A DNA stretch of 64,000 bases from Chloroflexota bacterium (GTDB lineage: Bacteria > Chloroflexota > Ktedonobacteria > Ktedonobacterales > JADMIN01), in NCBI GenBank assembly GCA_021323855.1, contig JAJPKE010000017.1, positions 310,001 to 374,000 of the forward strand, in the 5' to 3' direction. Below the pieces are notes generated by a model. That model was not told where the DNA came from, made no database searches, and saw nothing but the letters and a program-made list of their open reading frames with translations. A program made the translations under genes and the position numbers. Positions 50,465 through 60,111 of this stretch are shown one piece after another. Each line of letters starts with the position of its first letter. The first letter of the stretch is position 1.

Positions 50465-52405
50465 TCACGCCACGCGCGACAGCGTGAACTTCGAGAACAG
50501 AATCGTTGCCGAGGGCGCAGCCACCAGGCAGAGATAGCCGCTGCTATACGTCGTGTCGTGTTCGGTCGCTATCAACTTATCGTTAACGTAGAAATAATAC
50601 GTTGAGCCATCCACGATGAGGCCGAGCGTCGCGTTGGGTGGCAGCGTGCCATGTAGCTTGCCCTGCCCCAGCGTTTGTTTGCTGCCGTTCGCCGCGTATT
50701 TATCGAACTCCCACTGACCGTTCTGGCTCACCAGAAAGCTATAGCCGCCACGCCCGTCGCCATCATCCTGGAGCGATTGCTGGCGGAACTTCAGCCCGAA
50801 CGGCACCGTCGCATCGGTCGCCAGTGGTTGCACCGTCACCTGCACTACGAAATCAGCAGGATAGGCCGCGCCGCCGGGCAGCGTTCCCAGCGTCACCACC
50901 GCCAGCGGACAATTCTGGCAGGACGGCGCATTCAAGAGCAAGGCGCTGGCGCTGCATGTCTCCACCGACGCCGTATTCTGCGCCCAGGTCGCGCCGCCTT
51001 TATCGCAGACGCCCGGCGTCACCGCCGCATAGAGTCGTGCGCCGGTGGCGCCGCTGAGTGAACCAGAGGGCTGGCTGCCCGCGCCCGGCGTCAGGAACGG
51101 CAGCGGAATCGCGCGGTTCAACTGCGGGAAGATCAGCACCAGCACGATAGCCGCCGAGACCAGCACGATCAATGCGCTGACAATGGTAATCGCCCAGGAG
51201 CGCCGTTTGCGCCGCGCCCGCTGCGAAGCCGTCTTCTGGCGTGGCGCTGGCGCTACGGGCGCTTTTGGCGCGACAACTGGCGCGACAGCCTGTGCGGGAT
51301 TTGGTGGCAACTCGCGGGTCGGCGCCTGTGGCGCGGCAAGGTCCGCCGGCAATTTCCATTCGGGCGGTTTCTGCGGCGGCGGATAGAGCGTGTTGCCGCT
51401 CGACGCGGGCGTTGAGACGACGAACGACTTGCCACGCGGCGGGGCTGGCGCCGGGGGCGCGACTGATGGCACAGCCGGGGTGACGGCTGGGGCAGCTTCC
51501 GCGCTGATGCCCTGGATACCCCTGGCGCTCGGCATCGTCTGCGCCTGCTGAACCGCCTGCGTGAAGTCTCGCGCCAGTTGCCCGGCGGTGGCATAGCGTT
51601 GCGTTGGATAGCTGGCAATCGCCCGCAGGATGACGCTCTCCACCTGCGCCGGCAGGTCCGGGCGATACTCGCTGGGCGGCGGCGGCGACTGCAATTGATG
51701 GCGCGTGCTTTCGTAGGCGGTACGCCCCGTCACCAACTGATACAGTACCATCCCCAGGCCATAAATATCGGTCGCCGGTCCGGCTTCATCGTGGGTGATC
51801 TGCTCCGGCGCGGCATAGAGCGAACCGGCGGCAATCGCGCTGGGGATGTCCAGCAGTTGCGCCAGCCCGATATCCGCCAGATACACTTCACCAGCGGCAT
51901 CCAACAGAATCGTATGAGGCGTCAGATGGAGATGAAAATACCCCTGCTGGTGGGCGATATCCAGCGCGTTGGCGAGGCGCGTGAGGTAGGCGTTGATCTC
52001 CGTATATGGCAGCGGCTTGCCCTTCGCGGCGCTCAGCCGGTCCGCCAGCGAGCCGCCTGCTGGATAGGGATAGATGGCGTAGACGCAGCCGCTGACCGGA
52101 TCGTCGCCACAACGGAGCAGCGGCAACAGCGCGGGATGGGCAAACCGTTGCAGCGCCGGCATTCGTTGTTGCAGGCGCGCCGCGCGCTCCGGGCGCTGCT
52201 GATCGAGCGGCACCAGGCTCACCAGCGCCAGCTCTGGCAGCAGCAGCGGCGGCAACCCAGGGCGCGTAATTGGCTGTGGTTTCTTCTCCGCCCGTTTGCC
52301 GCGATAGACTACCTCCGCCGTGCCATTCACGACGATCCGCGCTAACTGGTAGCCGTCAATCATCCGGCCCGCGAGCGCCTGAACCCGGTTGCGTGCCTGC
52401 TCCAT
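50465..52405 (-). CDS. Membrane-anchored Ser/Thr kinase-like protein, probable pseudokinase
   Basis: 646 aa. The kinase fold spans about 15-290: a Gly-loop remnant (IVVNGTAEVVYRG), a C-lobe with HLHLTPHTILL where active kinases have HRDxKPxNI (158-168), LADIGLAQ in place of DFG (178-180), YAAPEQ and DIYGLGMVLYQL. The catalytic Asp of HRD is Leu and the beta-3 Lys is missing (ELALVSLVPL), so phosphotransfer is doubtful. After a Pro-rich linker comes one membrane helix (about 435-457), then an exterior beta-sandwich-like domain of about 170 residues (YSFLVSQNGQWEFDKY, YFYVNDKLIATE). It resembles the PknB layout but with a lectin-like sensor. Confidence 0.85.
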   Translation of the reverse strand: MEQARNRVQALAGRMIDGYQLARIVVNGTAEVVYRGKRAEKKPQPITRPGLPPLLLPELALVSLVPLDQQRPERAARLQQRMPALQRFAHPALLPLLRCGDDPVSGCVYAIYPYPAGGSLADRLSAAKGKPLPYTEINAYLTRLANALDIAHQQGYFHLHLTPHTILLDAAGEVYLADIGLAQLLDIPSAIAAGSLYAAPEQITHDEAGPATDIYGLGMVLYQLVTGRTAYESTRHQLQSPPPPSEYRPDLPAQVESVILRAIASYPTQRYATAGQLARDFTQAVQQAQTMPSARGIQGISAEAAPAVTPAVPSVAPPAPAPPRGKSFVVSTPASSGNTLYPPPQKPPEWKLPADLAAPQAPTRELPPNPAQAVAPVVAPKAPVAPAPRQKTASQRARRKRRSWAITIVSALIVLVSAAIVLVLIFPQLNRAIPLPFLTPGAGSQPSGSLSGATGARLYAAVTPGVCDKGGATWAQNTASVETCSASALLLNAPSCQNCPLAVVTLGTLPGGAAYPADFVVQVTVQPLATDATVPFGLKFRQQSLQDDGDGRGGYSFLVSQNGQWEFDKYAANGSKQTLGQGKLHGTLPPNATLGLIVDGSTYYFYVNDKLIATEHDTTYSSGYLCLVAAPSATILFSKFTLSRVA

Positions 52406-52816
52406 GAGGGAAGCCCTCCCTTCGACGCACTACGCCATCTCTCGCCATCTTTCACAAAACGTGCATCCAGTGTACAGCAAGTTGCGCGTTTTGTCTGTAG
52501 GCAATTTCACATGCGGCGCGTCGTTTCTGCTGACCCTCTTACTTCATAGTGTCCTCAGAGGCGCATGACCTCAATGTTTCCCGCAATTCCACTGTTACCC
52601 CCTGGCGGCTATCCCGCATCTAGCGTGCCGTGTTACACCTGACCTCCGCAGTCGTTCACGTGCTGAGGCGCTCTAGAAGTACTGCACCCACGGAATCTAG
52701 AACATCTCGATGAAACACTTCTGCATTGGCCCCTGTCTTTTCTACTGACTGGTTTGTGAGCAAAGCCGGCGGCTTGATTGGAACATAGGGGATGCGAAAA
52801 GGGAAGGGCGCGTTGT
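52406..52816. other. Divergent intergenic region
   Basis: 411 bases between the pseudokinase gene and ECF module 2. No gene is supported. No GGAAC/CGTC pair at ECF spacing was found facing either gene. GGAAC at 52781 has no matching -10 element. Confidence 0.4.
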
Positions 52817-53395
52817 ATGGATGATCGCCGGTATGCGCAGCTCGTCCTGCCGCATGCAGACGCCATGGCGCGCGTGGCAACCGCACTGGTGGGGCAGGTG
52901 TATGCGGAGGACGCGGTGCAAGAGGCATTGCTGCGCGCGTGGCGTGGATGGTCCTCGCTGCGCGAAGAAGCGGCAGTGCGCTCCTGGCTGCTGCGCATCA
53001 CCGTCAACGTCTGCCGGAACTGGCACGCCAGCCCGTTCGGAGCATACCAGCGCCATACCGAGCCGTTCCCACAAACGGAGACGCCGACGCGAATCCAGTT
53101 CATCACCGATCTTGGCCCCGGCACCACCTCGCATACCAGCGCACTAGACCTGCGCCGCGCTCTGACTTTGCTCGGAGAAGAGGCGCGCGATGTCGTGCTG
53201 TTGCGCTACTACGGCGGGATGGATGCCAGTGAAATCGGCGTGGCGCTTGATCTGCCACCGGCCACCATCCGCACACGGCTGCGGCGGGCACTGCTGCGAT
53301 TGCGCGAATTACTGGAGCAGCACGCTGAGACTAAGACAAAAGACAACCAACTGGAATGTCGTCTGCCCGGAACATCCGGCGCTGGCCTTGCGTAA
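52817..53395 (+). CDS. ECF-type RNA polymerase sigma factor (module 2)
   Basis: 192 aa from ATG 52817 (AAGGGAAGGG about 9 bases upstream). Region 2: AEDAVQEALLRAWRGW and RSWLLRITVNVCRNWH. Region 4: LRYYGGMDASEIGVALDLPPATIRTRLRRAL in layout. It is clearly paralogous to the factor at 5785-6396, with the same WLL-ITVN-CR-WH and LPPAT-RTRLRRAL blocks. The next gene, 13 bases on, encodes the paralogous BNR membrane protein, so the pair arose by duplication of a module. Confidence 0.92.
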   Translation: MDDRRYAQLVLPHADAMARVATALVGQVYAEDAVQEALLRAWRGWSSLREEAAVRSWLLRITVNVCRNWHASPFGAYQRHTEPFPQTETPTRIQFITDLGPGTTSHTSALDLRRALTLLGEEARDVVLLRYYGGMDASEIGVALDLPPATIRTRLRRALLRLRELLEQHAETKTKDNQLECRLPGTSGAGLA

Positions 53396-53408
53396 AAGGA
53401 GACACCCT

Positions 53409-55136
53409 ATGCTGGAAGACCCGCTGCCACCCGCAGTGCAGGCGCTCCATCAGCAATTGCTGGATGATGCCGCCGCTTGGAGCCGCACCGTTCCACCTCT
53501 GCCCGGCATCGCAGGCTACGTCTCCATGCTCATGCGCGAACGACTGCCAGAATCCTCGGTATTCCAAGAATCACCAAACAATACTGCCACTCTTCCGCCG
53601 GAAATGGCACATCACAGCGCAGAACCGGATGCGGCCAGTGAGATGGACGAACAGGCGGAACTGGTATTGGAGACGCAGCGCATGCGGCGCGGGCAGTGGC
53701 AACACGAGCGGTTTACCCACCTTGCCTACCATCCGAAGGGAAGACAGGACATGAGACAGAGCCATCTCCGCATCCTCGCCACGTTCGCCTCGCTGGCTGC
53801 TGTGGTGCTGCTCATTATAGGCGTATTGCACTTTGCCAACGGGCGGGCGACGCCAGCGCCCGCTAGCGGCACGCAGGGCATTATCGGCCAGTCACCCACC
53901 TGGACGGTAGATCGCCAACTGATTGACACCAACGGCGCGATAGGGGCCGGCGCGCCAGCAATTGCAGCCAGCAACCCGCGCATCGTCTACGAAACCTCGA
54001 ACCATATGAGCAGCAATGGCGTCTGGTCGCCGGTGCTGCGCCGCACAGCGGATGGCGGCCTTACCTGGCAATCGCTGCCGCTGCCGATGTCCGGAGCGAA
54101 CCTCGACCAGATAGCGGCATATGTCAGCGCGACCAATCCGAATATCGTGCTGCTAGTTGTAGACGATCAGGTTCCTTCGTCCGACATGTGTCCCACTGCC
54201 GAAAATCAGCCGGTTGGGGATATTGGTAGCTCACCTACTACCGCGACAATGGCGATGTTCAGCAGCGGAGGGCCACCCTGTCCCATGCAGTTCATCAGCA
54301 CTGATGGCGGGCAGCACTGGCTGCAACTTCACCTACAAAGTGGCCTCCACCTGATAGGTGACCAGTATAACAACAGCGAAATCATCAGGTCGCGCGGGAA
54401 ATGGATATATGGCCTCGCCGCCTGCTGGCAATCCATCTGTGGTGAACGTTTGGTTGGTAGCGCAGATGGTGGCGCCACCTGGCAAGACCTCTCATCGGGT
54501 CTTGATGCCACATTGCTTTGCGATGCGCTGCCCGCCACCACCGGGAATGCACTATACGCGACCACAGCGCTCAACCAGGATTGTGCCAGCAGAGGGGAAT
54601 GTCGTCTCTGGCGCAGCAGCGAAGACGGCGCCACCTGGCAGCCGATAGGAACGGCACCTGCCTGCTCATTCGCGGTGGCGCCTGGCGAAACAGGCTCCGG
54701 CCAGATAGTCATCTACGTGGAAAATCAGGTGATTCTGTCGCCGCTCAGCACCAACAACCACAGTCTCTGGGCCAGCCTGGATGACGGTGCAACATGGGTC
54801 GCTGCGCCAACGAGCGGTCTGCGCCCACGCGACAGTTTTATCGCAGCGTTCACGGTCACTAGCGATGACAGAGTGGTCGCCACATTCGCTAATCTTGATG
54901 AGGCCCTTTTCGGCTCTGCCACCGTCTCTGACCTGAAGAACTCACTCTACGCCTGGAAAGCCGGCGATACGAGCTGGCGCCCACTGACCTATGGCCAACC
55001 ACTGAGTACGCTCGCCTACATCATGGCGTCGCCATCTTCCGGCGGCGGACACGACACGCTCTGGTGCGTCTCCGCGCCGGTGGACGACACCGCTGAACAC
55101 GCCGCCTACACCATCTACAGCTACCAGTTGCCATAG
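53409..55136 (+). CDS. One-pass membrane protein with extracellular BNR/Asp-box repeats (module 2 partner)
   Basis: 575 aa from ATG 53409 (AAAAGGAG upstream); the frame is open further back to 53190 but overlaps the sigma gene. The cytoplasmic N-terminus (1-118) includes ALHQQLLDDAAAW, matching VHQSLLAMRAAW of module 1. A membrane helix is at 121-141. Exterior Asp-box motifs include TADGGLTW, STDGGQHW, SADGGATW, SSEDGATW and SLDDGATW. The stretch APAIAASNPRIVYE corresponds to APAIAPSDPRIVYE in module 1. A sialidase-like propeller used as a sensor or binding domain is inferred. It is the presumed regulator of the upstream sigma factor. Confidence 0.83.
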   Translation: MLEDPLPPAVQALHQQLLDDAAAWSRTVPPLPGIAGYVSMLMRERLPESSVFQESPNNTATLPPEMAHHSAEPDAASEMDEQAELVLETQRMRRGQWQHERFTHLAYHPKGRQDMRQSHLRILATFASLAAVVLLIIGVLHFANGRATPAPASGTQGIIGQSPTWTVDRQLIDTNGAIGAGAPAIAASNPRIVYETSNHMSSNGVWSPVLRRTADGGLTWQSLPLPMSGANLDQIAAYVSATNPNIVLLVVDDQVPSSDMCPTAENQPVGDIGSSPTTATMAMFSSGGPPCPMQFISTDGGQHWLQLHLQSGLHLIGDQYNNSEIIRSRGKWIYGLAACWQSICGERLVGSADGGATWQDLSSGLDATLLCDALPATTGNALYATTALNQDCASRGECRLWRSSEDGATWQPIGTAPACSFAVAPGETGSGQIVIYVENQVILSPLSTNNHSLWASLDDGATWVAAPTSGLRPRDSFIAAFTVTSDDRVVATFANLDEALFGSATVSDLKNSLYAWKAGDTSWRPLTYGQPLSTLAYIMASPSSGGGHDTLWCVSAPVDDTAEHAAYTIYSYQLP

Positions 55137-55203
55137 CTGTTCTCGCTGCGGCAAGGCGCTTTCCCGTCGCGCCTTGCCGGAGTGATGAGTGTCCTGACAC
55201 CGC

Positions 55204-55578
55204 TCAGTGGAACCAATGGGCAAATGCCAGCACCGACCTCAGCGTCCCACGTGCGAGTGTGATGAAAGTGTAGGTGATGAGGACAAGCATCACATGCAGG
55301 AGAAACAGCAGGAAGAAGATCATTGACAGAATCATCAGGCCCGCTATGAGCGCGCCTAGCACCTCCCCTAGCGGTTGTAATGGCCGCGCCAGCGAGGAAA
55401 AGCCGGGAAACAGGGTGAAGAGGAGCAGCACCGCAAGTGAGAGTACAAGGCTCAGGCCAGCAACGGCCCACGTTACTGCTACGGATACGCTGAGCCACCC
55501 AGGATAACGCGGGAAATCAGTTACCCGCTCCTCCCAGCTATCGAGGCCTGTTATCCAGTGCTGGATGCGTTGGCGCAT
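55204..55578 (-). CDS. Small membrane protein, unknown
   Basis: 124 aa, GGAGGAG about 11 bases upstream of ATG 55578. A polar N-terminus (MRQRIQHWITGLDSWEERV) is followed by two long hydrophobic regions (about 28-58 and 72-112) that probably form three helices. It converges on ECF module 2. No family is recognised. Confidence 0.65.
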   Translation of the reverse strand: MRQRIQHWITGLDSWEERVTDFPRYPGWLSVSVAVTWAVAGLSLVLSLAVLLLFTLFPGFSSLARPLQPLGEVLGALIAGLMILSMIFFLLFLLHVMLVLITYTFITLARGTLRSVLAFAHWFH

Positions 55579-55715
55579 CGTTCGGGTTCTCCTCCACTCC
55601 TCACGCTCCCTTCGCTTGCAGTATGTCCCGTTGGTGATCTAAAGCGCAAGGAAAGTAGATGCCTCTCGCTCTGGCATATGTGCGACGGCCAGATTCTCGT
55701 TTTGATAGCTGGTCA

Positions 55716-57131
55716 TCAACTCATGAGGGCGACCAGTTCAGCGCGGGTAGGTCCGGGCATCTGCGGTGGCGCCACGCCAATGTATGCCGCCACCTTCTCG
55801 TGGATTCGTGGGCGGCCCAGAATCTCCGCCGGCAAAGCAAGGCAGGAAAACACCTCGAAAAAGGCACGCGCCACATCGGGATCGAAGCTCGCCGCCGTCA
55901 ATAGGGCAGCCTGCATCTGTTTGGCTGGGTCATTAGGAGATCTGACTGGCGCTCTTCCATCTATAGCCGTCTGGACCTCTGCTGCCCGCTGATAGTCTCG
56001 ATTGATCTGATCGCGGTACCAGGGCGTGAGCGCTTCCTCAGTCACATGATCAAACACCTCTGCGAGTCGAGCAGGATCATCGGGAACCTCGCGCATGGCA
56101 TCGCGTAAGGCAATCGCGTGCATGAGTCCGAGGGAGAAGCCACGCCCTGCCGTGGGATTGGTGCAGGCCCAGGCGTCGCCCACGGGGAGCAGGCCAGTGA
56201 CCACAGGCTGGCTATCCACTACGATCCTGCGGTAGCGGTCGAGTACGCCTGCCATTGGCGTCACATCGCACAGCGGGTCGCCGTCAATCCAATGAGCGAC
56301 GTGAGGAATTGTCCGCGCCACGCGCTCCCACACTTCATTATGCCGCAGCGCCTTGAGAGGCCGATCTCCCGCCATTGCTGCGATGGCAACGGTCCAGGTG
56401 TCATTATCCGCCAACACGGTGAGGGTGAGGATCGAACCGAGCGTCGCGCTAACCGGCCCACGGAATGCAGGCACAGACCCATCGCGCGACCGGAAGTGGC
56501 GGGTGTAATAAGCAAATCCTGCATCCGTGGCTTCTTCGTAGGGCGCGCGTCCACCGAGCGCCACCACCCACTCTCCCAACGTCGAGCGACGCCCCATAGC
56601 GTCAATGATGAGATCGGCGCTGAACACTGCGCCATCCTTCGTGCGCACCCCGATGACATGGGGAATACCTGGACGAACAGATCGCCCAACGATAGGCCCA
56701 TCCACACCGACCCCGCGAACGATCTCTATAGCGGGCGTTCTCGCTGCTACCTGCGCGAAGGCGTATTCCAGGATGGGACGACGGCCAGTGAGCGTCTCAA
56801 ATCGCTCGTCTCCGGGGCGGAATGAGCGGTCGGAGAGCGACTGAGGAAGCGCCGTGATGAGGTTGAAACGCCTACCACCTAATGCCCTGATTTGGTTGCG
56901 AACCTCTGGAAGCTCGGCGTCCAGGAGGTGACGAAATCGCGCTTGCATAAAATGCGCCTGGCGAAACTGTGCGACCCCCCTGCGCTCCCAGCGTTCCCAG
57001 GCCTCCAGTTCCGTCACGGGCGGAGCCTGCGCGTCCTTCTCGAGGACTGTCACCGCATGGCCGTCGCGTGCCAGCAGGATGGCGGTCGCCAGCCCAATAG
57101 GACCAGCGCCTACAATCACTACCCTAGCCAT
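55716..57131 (-). CDS. FAD-dependent monooxygenase/oxidoreductase
   Basis: 471 aa from ATG 57131 (AGGGGG 6 bases upstream); another ATG lies one codon earlier. The N-terminal dinucleotide-binding motif is VVIVGAGPIGLATAILLARDG, in pieces, with acidic VLEKD at the end of beta-2. The second FAD motif is LLPVGDAWACTNPTAGRGFSLG in layout, and a DAMGRRS segment corresponds to the DG motif region. This fits group A flavin monooxygenases (aromatic hydroxylase / tetracycline-inactivating type). The substrate is unknown. It forms an operon with the upstream TetR regulator, a common arrangement for inducible detoxification. Confidence 0.87.
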   Translation of the reverse strand: MARVVIVGAGPIGLATAILLARDGHAVTVLEKDAQAPPVTELEAWERWERRGVAQFRQAHFMQARFRHLLDAELPEVRNQIRALGGRRFNLITALPQSLSDRSFRPGDERFETLTGRRPILEYAFAQVAARTPAIEIVRGVGVDGPIVGRSVRPGIPHVIGVRTKDGAVFSADLIIDAMGRRSTLGEWVVALGGRAPYEEATDAGFAYYTRHFRSRDGSVPAFRGPVSATLGSILTLTVLADNDTWTVAIAAMAGDRPLKALRHNEVWERVARTIPHVAHWIDGDPLCDVTPMAGVLDRYRRIVVDSQPVVTGLLPVGDAWACTNPTAGRGFSLGLMHAIALRDAMREVPDDPARLAEVFDHVTEEALTPWYRDQINRDYQRAAEVQTAIDGRAPVRSPNDPAKQMQAALLTAASFDPDVARAFFEVFSCLALPAEILGRPRIHEKVAAYIGVAPPQMPGPTRAELVALMS

Positions 57132-57154
57132 CATCGTCCCCCTTTGCATGGCGA

Positions 57155-57757
57155 TCACTTGACGTTGGCCGCCCGATGCGCATAGTGGGCAAGGAACATC
57201 TCGAGCGCTTCTTCTTGCAGTCGCGTCCAGCGATCTCCGCCCGGATCATTGGCAACCTGTAAAGAGATCAACCCGGTAATGAGCGCCCGCAGCAAGTCCA
57301 GCGCCCGCTCCCCGTGAATCCCAACCGCTTCGAGGTCTGTCCGCGTCCCAGCAAGGGCGCTGAGCATGATATCGAGCGAGTCCTGCGTCGGCTCGAAACC
57401 GGGAATTGGTCGCTCGAAGAGTAGCTGGTAGCGCACCGGGTCCGCCATGCAGAAGGCGATGAATAGCTGCACGCGAGCGCGCAAGGTCTCACCTGGATCA
57501 GCGTCTTTCCGCCTGCTGGCAAGGGTCTCGGCGAGTTGCCGCGCTCCCTCCGCGAACATCGCGTCATACAGCGCGTTTTTGGACGGAAAATAAGTATAGA
57601 GCGACGGAGCGCGCATCCCCACACGTCCGGCAATGTCGCGGAGCGCGATAGCAGCGATTCCGTCTCGCCTGGCAAGCGCCCAGGCAGCCTCTAATATATG
57701 TGCGTGGGTAGCAGCACGACGCATGGCTCGTGTGTCTACCTCTGATTGATCTAACAT
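57155..57757 (-). CDS. TetR-family transcriptional regulator
   Basis: 200 aa from ATG 57757. The N-terminal HTH reads ILEAAWALARRDGIAAIALRDIAGRVGMRAPSLYTYFPSKNALY in layout (residues 20-65). The ligand domain is helical, with WTRLQEEALEMFLAHY near its end, like the TetR_C/WHG group. The FAD monooxygenase gene follows 23 bases after the stop. No ribosome binding site precedes the ATG; the transcript may be leaderless. The palindrome TTAG-TAATT-CTAA lies just upstream (57759-57771) and is a plausible autoregulatory operator. Confidence 0.92.
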   Translation of the reverse strand: MLDQSEVDTRAMRRAATHAHILEAAWALARRDGIAAIALRDIAGRVGMRAPSLYTYFPSKNALYDAMFAEGARQLAETLASRRKDADPGETLRARVQLFIAFCMADPVRYQLLFERPIPGFEPTQDSLDIMLSALAGTRTDLEAVGIHGERALDLLRALITGLISLQVANDPGGDRWTRLQEEALEMFLAHYAHRAANVK

Positions 57758-57829
57758 AATTAGTAATTCTAACAACATTAGGAATGAATGTCAAGGGGAA
57801 GGGTGCACTGGAGGTATGGAGGAAAGAGA

Positions 57830-57861
57830 GATAAAGAAGGAGGGGTGTAAGCACCCCTCCC
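57830..57861 (-). terminator. Terminator of the second methyltransferase gene
   Basis: Arms GGAGGGGTG (57839-57847) and CACCCCTCC (57852-57860) with loop TAAG. On the minus strand the stem is followed by TTCTTTAT. It lies 67 bases after the stop at 57928. Confidence 0.75.
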
Positions 57862-57927
57862 TACATTGAAACATCTCGAAAACTACCGCCCGAGGAAACG
57901 ACTGCCTGGCAGGAAAAACCGGCATTG

Positions 57928-58842
57928 CTAGACGCGGCGCTGGCCAAAGGCGACATAGAACGGCACCACGCAGCGCGCTTGTGGCGAAGCAAGCTCCGTG
58001 CCAGCAGCCGCGAGGACCCGCTCGAACTCCTCGTTGGTTGCCAGCCCGCGCGAGACCACGACGCCTCCCAATCCCTTTGCCCCGGAAATATAGTCCGCCG
58101 CCAGCATCTTCCCGACGCGGCCACCATACTCGCCGCAGGGCAACATGACGGGAATAGTGGTCGTCTGCGTCAGCCCGGCGGCGCGCAGCAGATCGCCCAC
58201 CTTCTCGCCATCGAGCAGGTTGACGCCGCGCCATCCCAGCACCGTTGTACTCCACTGGATGATCTGCGCCATTGCTGGCCCTGCCTGCTGCAAGATCGTC
58301 GTTTCCACCGATTCCACCCAGCCGCCGGGGCGGGTCACGCGCACCAGCTCACCGATGACCTGCGGCCACTGCTCATGCGGAATCGCCATAATCAGCAGCC
58401 GCATATGCACAAAATCGAAACTGCCGTCGGCAAACGGCAATCCCTCGAAGATATTGCCAGGAACGAAGGAGTAATTGGGCGGCAGCGCATCCTCCTTGCC
58501 ACCCTGCGCCTGTGTATCGGCGGGCGGCACATGCACATCAACGCCGACCACGTTAGCCTGTGGAAAGAGCGCCGCCATCTCGCGCGCCCAGCGTCCGGTG
58601 CCCGTTCCTACATCCAGGATGCTGGTGGGATTGCCGATTGGCGCGGCGTAGTTGCCACGCAGCGCATAGCGCAACATATAGTGCTGGAAATCCAGCCGGT
58701 TCATCTCTTCCAGATCGGTGGGCATCAGATAGGGAACGCCGACCGAGCGTTTGCGCCCTCCTATCACCTGAACCGTCGCATCGTCCATCGCCACGCTGCC
58801 GTCGCCCGTTTTCTTGCGACGAAACCAGCCAAACCAGCGCAT
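57928..58842 (-). CDS. Class I SAM-dependent methyltransferase (paralogue 2)
   Basis: 304 aa. SAM motif I is ILDVGTGTGRWAREMA, beta-2 VVGVDVHVP, motif II FDFVHMRLLIMAIP and motif III VTRPGGWVESVETT. The preamble LDFQHYMLRYALRGNYAAP matches that of the gene at 36709-37572, showing common descent. N-terminal residues WFGWFRRKK are basic and aromatic and may touch the membrane. Substrate unknown. It has its own terminator at 57830-57861. Confidence 0.88.
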   Translation of the reverse strand: MRWFGWFRRKKTGDGSVAMDDATVQVIGGRKRSVGVPYLMPTDLEEMNRLDFQHYMLRYALRGNYAAPIGNPTSILDVGTGTGRWAREMAALFPQANVVGVDVHVPPADTQAQGGKEDALPPNYSFVPGNIFEGLPFADGSFDFVHMRLLIMAIPHEQWPQVIGELVRVTRPGGWVESVETTILQQAGPAMAQIIQWSTTVLGWRGVNLLDGEKVGDLLRAAGLTQTTTIPVMLPCGEYGGRVGKMLAADYISGAKGLGGVVVSRGLATNEEFERVLAAAGTELASPQARCVVPFYVAFGQRRV

Positions 58843-58976
58843 CGTCTCTCACCTTTCTCCCACGCGCGCACCTGCCATGTCGTGTGTTCCGCAAGTTGCA
58901 TCTATCGGGCAGTGTACATCGCCTGTCAATAGCAAACTATCGAGGCATAGGGGTCAATTTGAGCAAACAGATGACC

Positions 58977-59501
58977 TCACGGCAAGGGACGTGTTGGATG
59001 GGTTGGGTGTGCCAGCACATGCCGCAGGATCGCACCGGCATGCCCGCAGGGCTCGCCCACCCCGCCATGCGGGCACTCACAGACCACGCGGCCAAGCGGA
59101 TCCACCCGCACGTAGCGTTCGACGCCCACCTGATAGTCGTCCTCCGGAGAGCAGGCATGGCCGTGGCCGTCACCGATCACCAGCGCGATGAAGATGCGCA
59201 CGCCCGCGCCACGCGCCGTGTAGGCGAAGAGGCGATGCGCGATCACGCCGTAGTCATCGGCCAGCTTGAGCGCGTGGCGCTGCCAGTCATCGCTATCATC
59301 CAGCGGTGGCAGCGGTCGCCTCGCTCCCTGCGGATAGCGGGGATTGCGCGGGTTGGCAGGATAAGCGACAGAGGCTGCATAAGCGAGCGCAGCAGTGGAG
59401 GGATTGCGAAGCTGTGCCGGATACGAAGGATACGGGGAACGATGGAACAGGCGCGCGAAACCATGCGCCAGGGATGCCAGGAAACGCTTGAAGGTACGCA
59501 T
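58977..59501 (-). CDS. Protein with SWIM-type zinc motif, unknown
   Basis: 174 aa from ATG 59501; a longer frame to 59627 exists but is Arg-rich and unlikely. After a basic amphipathic N-terminus (MRTFKRFLASLAHGFARLF) and a Pro/Tyr/Asn-rich linker comes a compact domain. Its end has CECPHGGVGEPCGH, fitting the CxCxnCxH pattern of SWIM zinc fingers, which occur in DNA-associated proteins. The preceding segment RYVRVDPLGRVVCEC is typical of SWIM strands. The function is unknown. Confidence 0.6.
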   Translation of the reverse strand: MRTFKRFLASLAHGFARLFHRSPYPSYPAQLRNPSTAALAYAASVAYPANPRNPRYPQGARRPLPPLDDSDDWQRHALKLADDYGVIAHRLFAYTARGAGVRIFIALVIGDGHGHACSPEDDYQVGVERYVRVDPLGRVVCECPHGGVGEPCGHAGAILRHVLAHPTHPTRPLP

Positions 59502-59866
59502 AGCGAAACGCCCAGCCTTTCTGAACGTCGCCGGTCTGCGCCTGCACGTATCCGGTGTTCTATGGGTGCTACGGTCAATCCCGCTTGTGCGCGCTTTGCT
59601 GTTTGCGCTACGGCGGGCGCATACCATATGATGAACATCCGGTTTGGTTGCGTGAGGGCTGAAAAACGACGACGCAATCGAACGGCCTCACGGGTGCGTT
59701 CTACACCCTGGGGCCATCCCCTTTTTTGACAACTTTTGCGGAGGCAACCACTTCGCCCCCCGCACAGGCAAGCGTATCATGCCAGCGTATGACCTGTCAA
59801 GCGCCGTCAAGCACTTGCCCGCTCCTGCGCTTCGCTCCGTGGTCTCGCTGAGACGCAGGGAACCGT

Positions 59867-60073
59867 GTGAGGGAACCGTGTGATAGCACGCTTGACGGCG
59901 GCTTTTACCTGCTCGGCTTCACCGCCATCTACGCCATCTACTACGGCATCCGCGCGCTGGGCTATTCCTCGCGCCTGCCCAACAAAGAGGGCACCGGCAT
60001 GGCAATTGGCGGCATTGTCCTGGGCGCGCACTCGCTGCTCATCACCATCTTCCTCTTCGCGCTCAGCCGCTAA
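59867..60073 (+). pseudogene. Fragment of a DUF4190-like membrane protein
   Basis: A 68-codon frame starting at GTG with no ribosome binding site. The body (FTAIYAIYYGIRALGYSSRL then GTGMAIGGIVLGAHSLLITI) matches the second half of DUF4190-type proteins, including the G-AIGGIVLG block, but the expected first membrane helix is missing. A direct repeat GGAACCGTGTGA lies immediately before it (59850-59884), suggesting a deletion. It may alternatively be a functional small protein. Confidence 0.5.
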
Positions 60074-60111
60074 AGGTAGTCCATTACGCTTGGCTTGAGG
60101 GAAGTTATTCG

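Noticed and set aside
53190..53408. Upstream extension of the module 2 BNR protein
   Set aside because: It overlaps the ECF gene in another frame; ATG 53409 has a strong ribosome binding site and aligns with the module 1 start.
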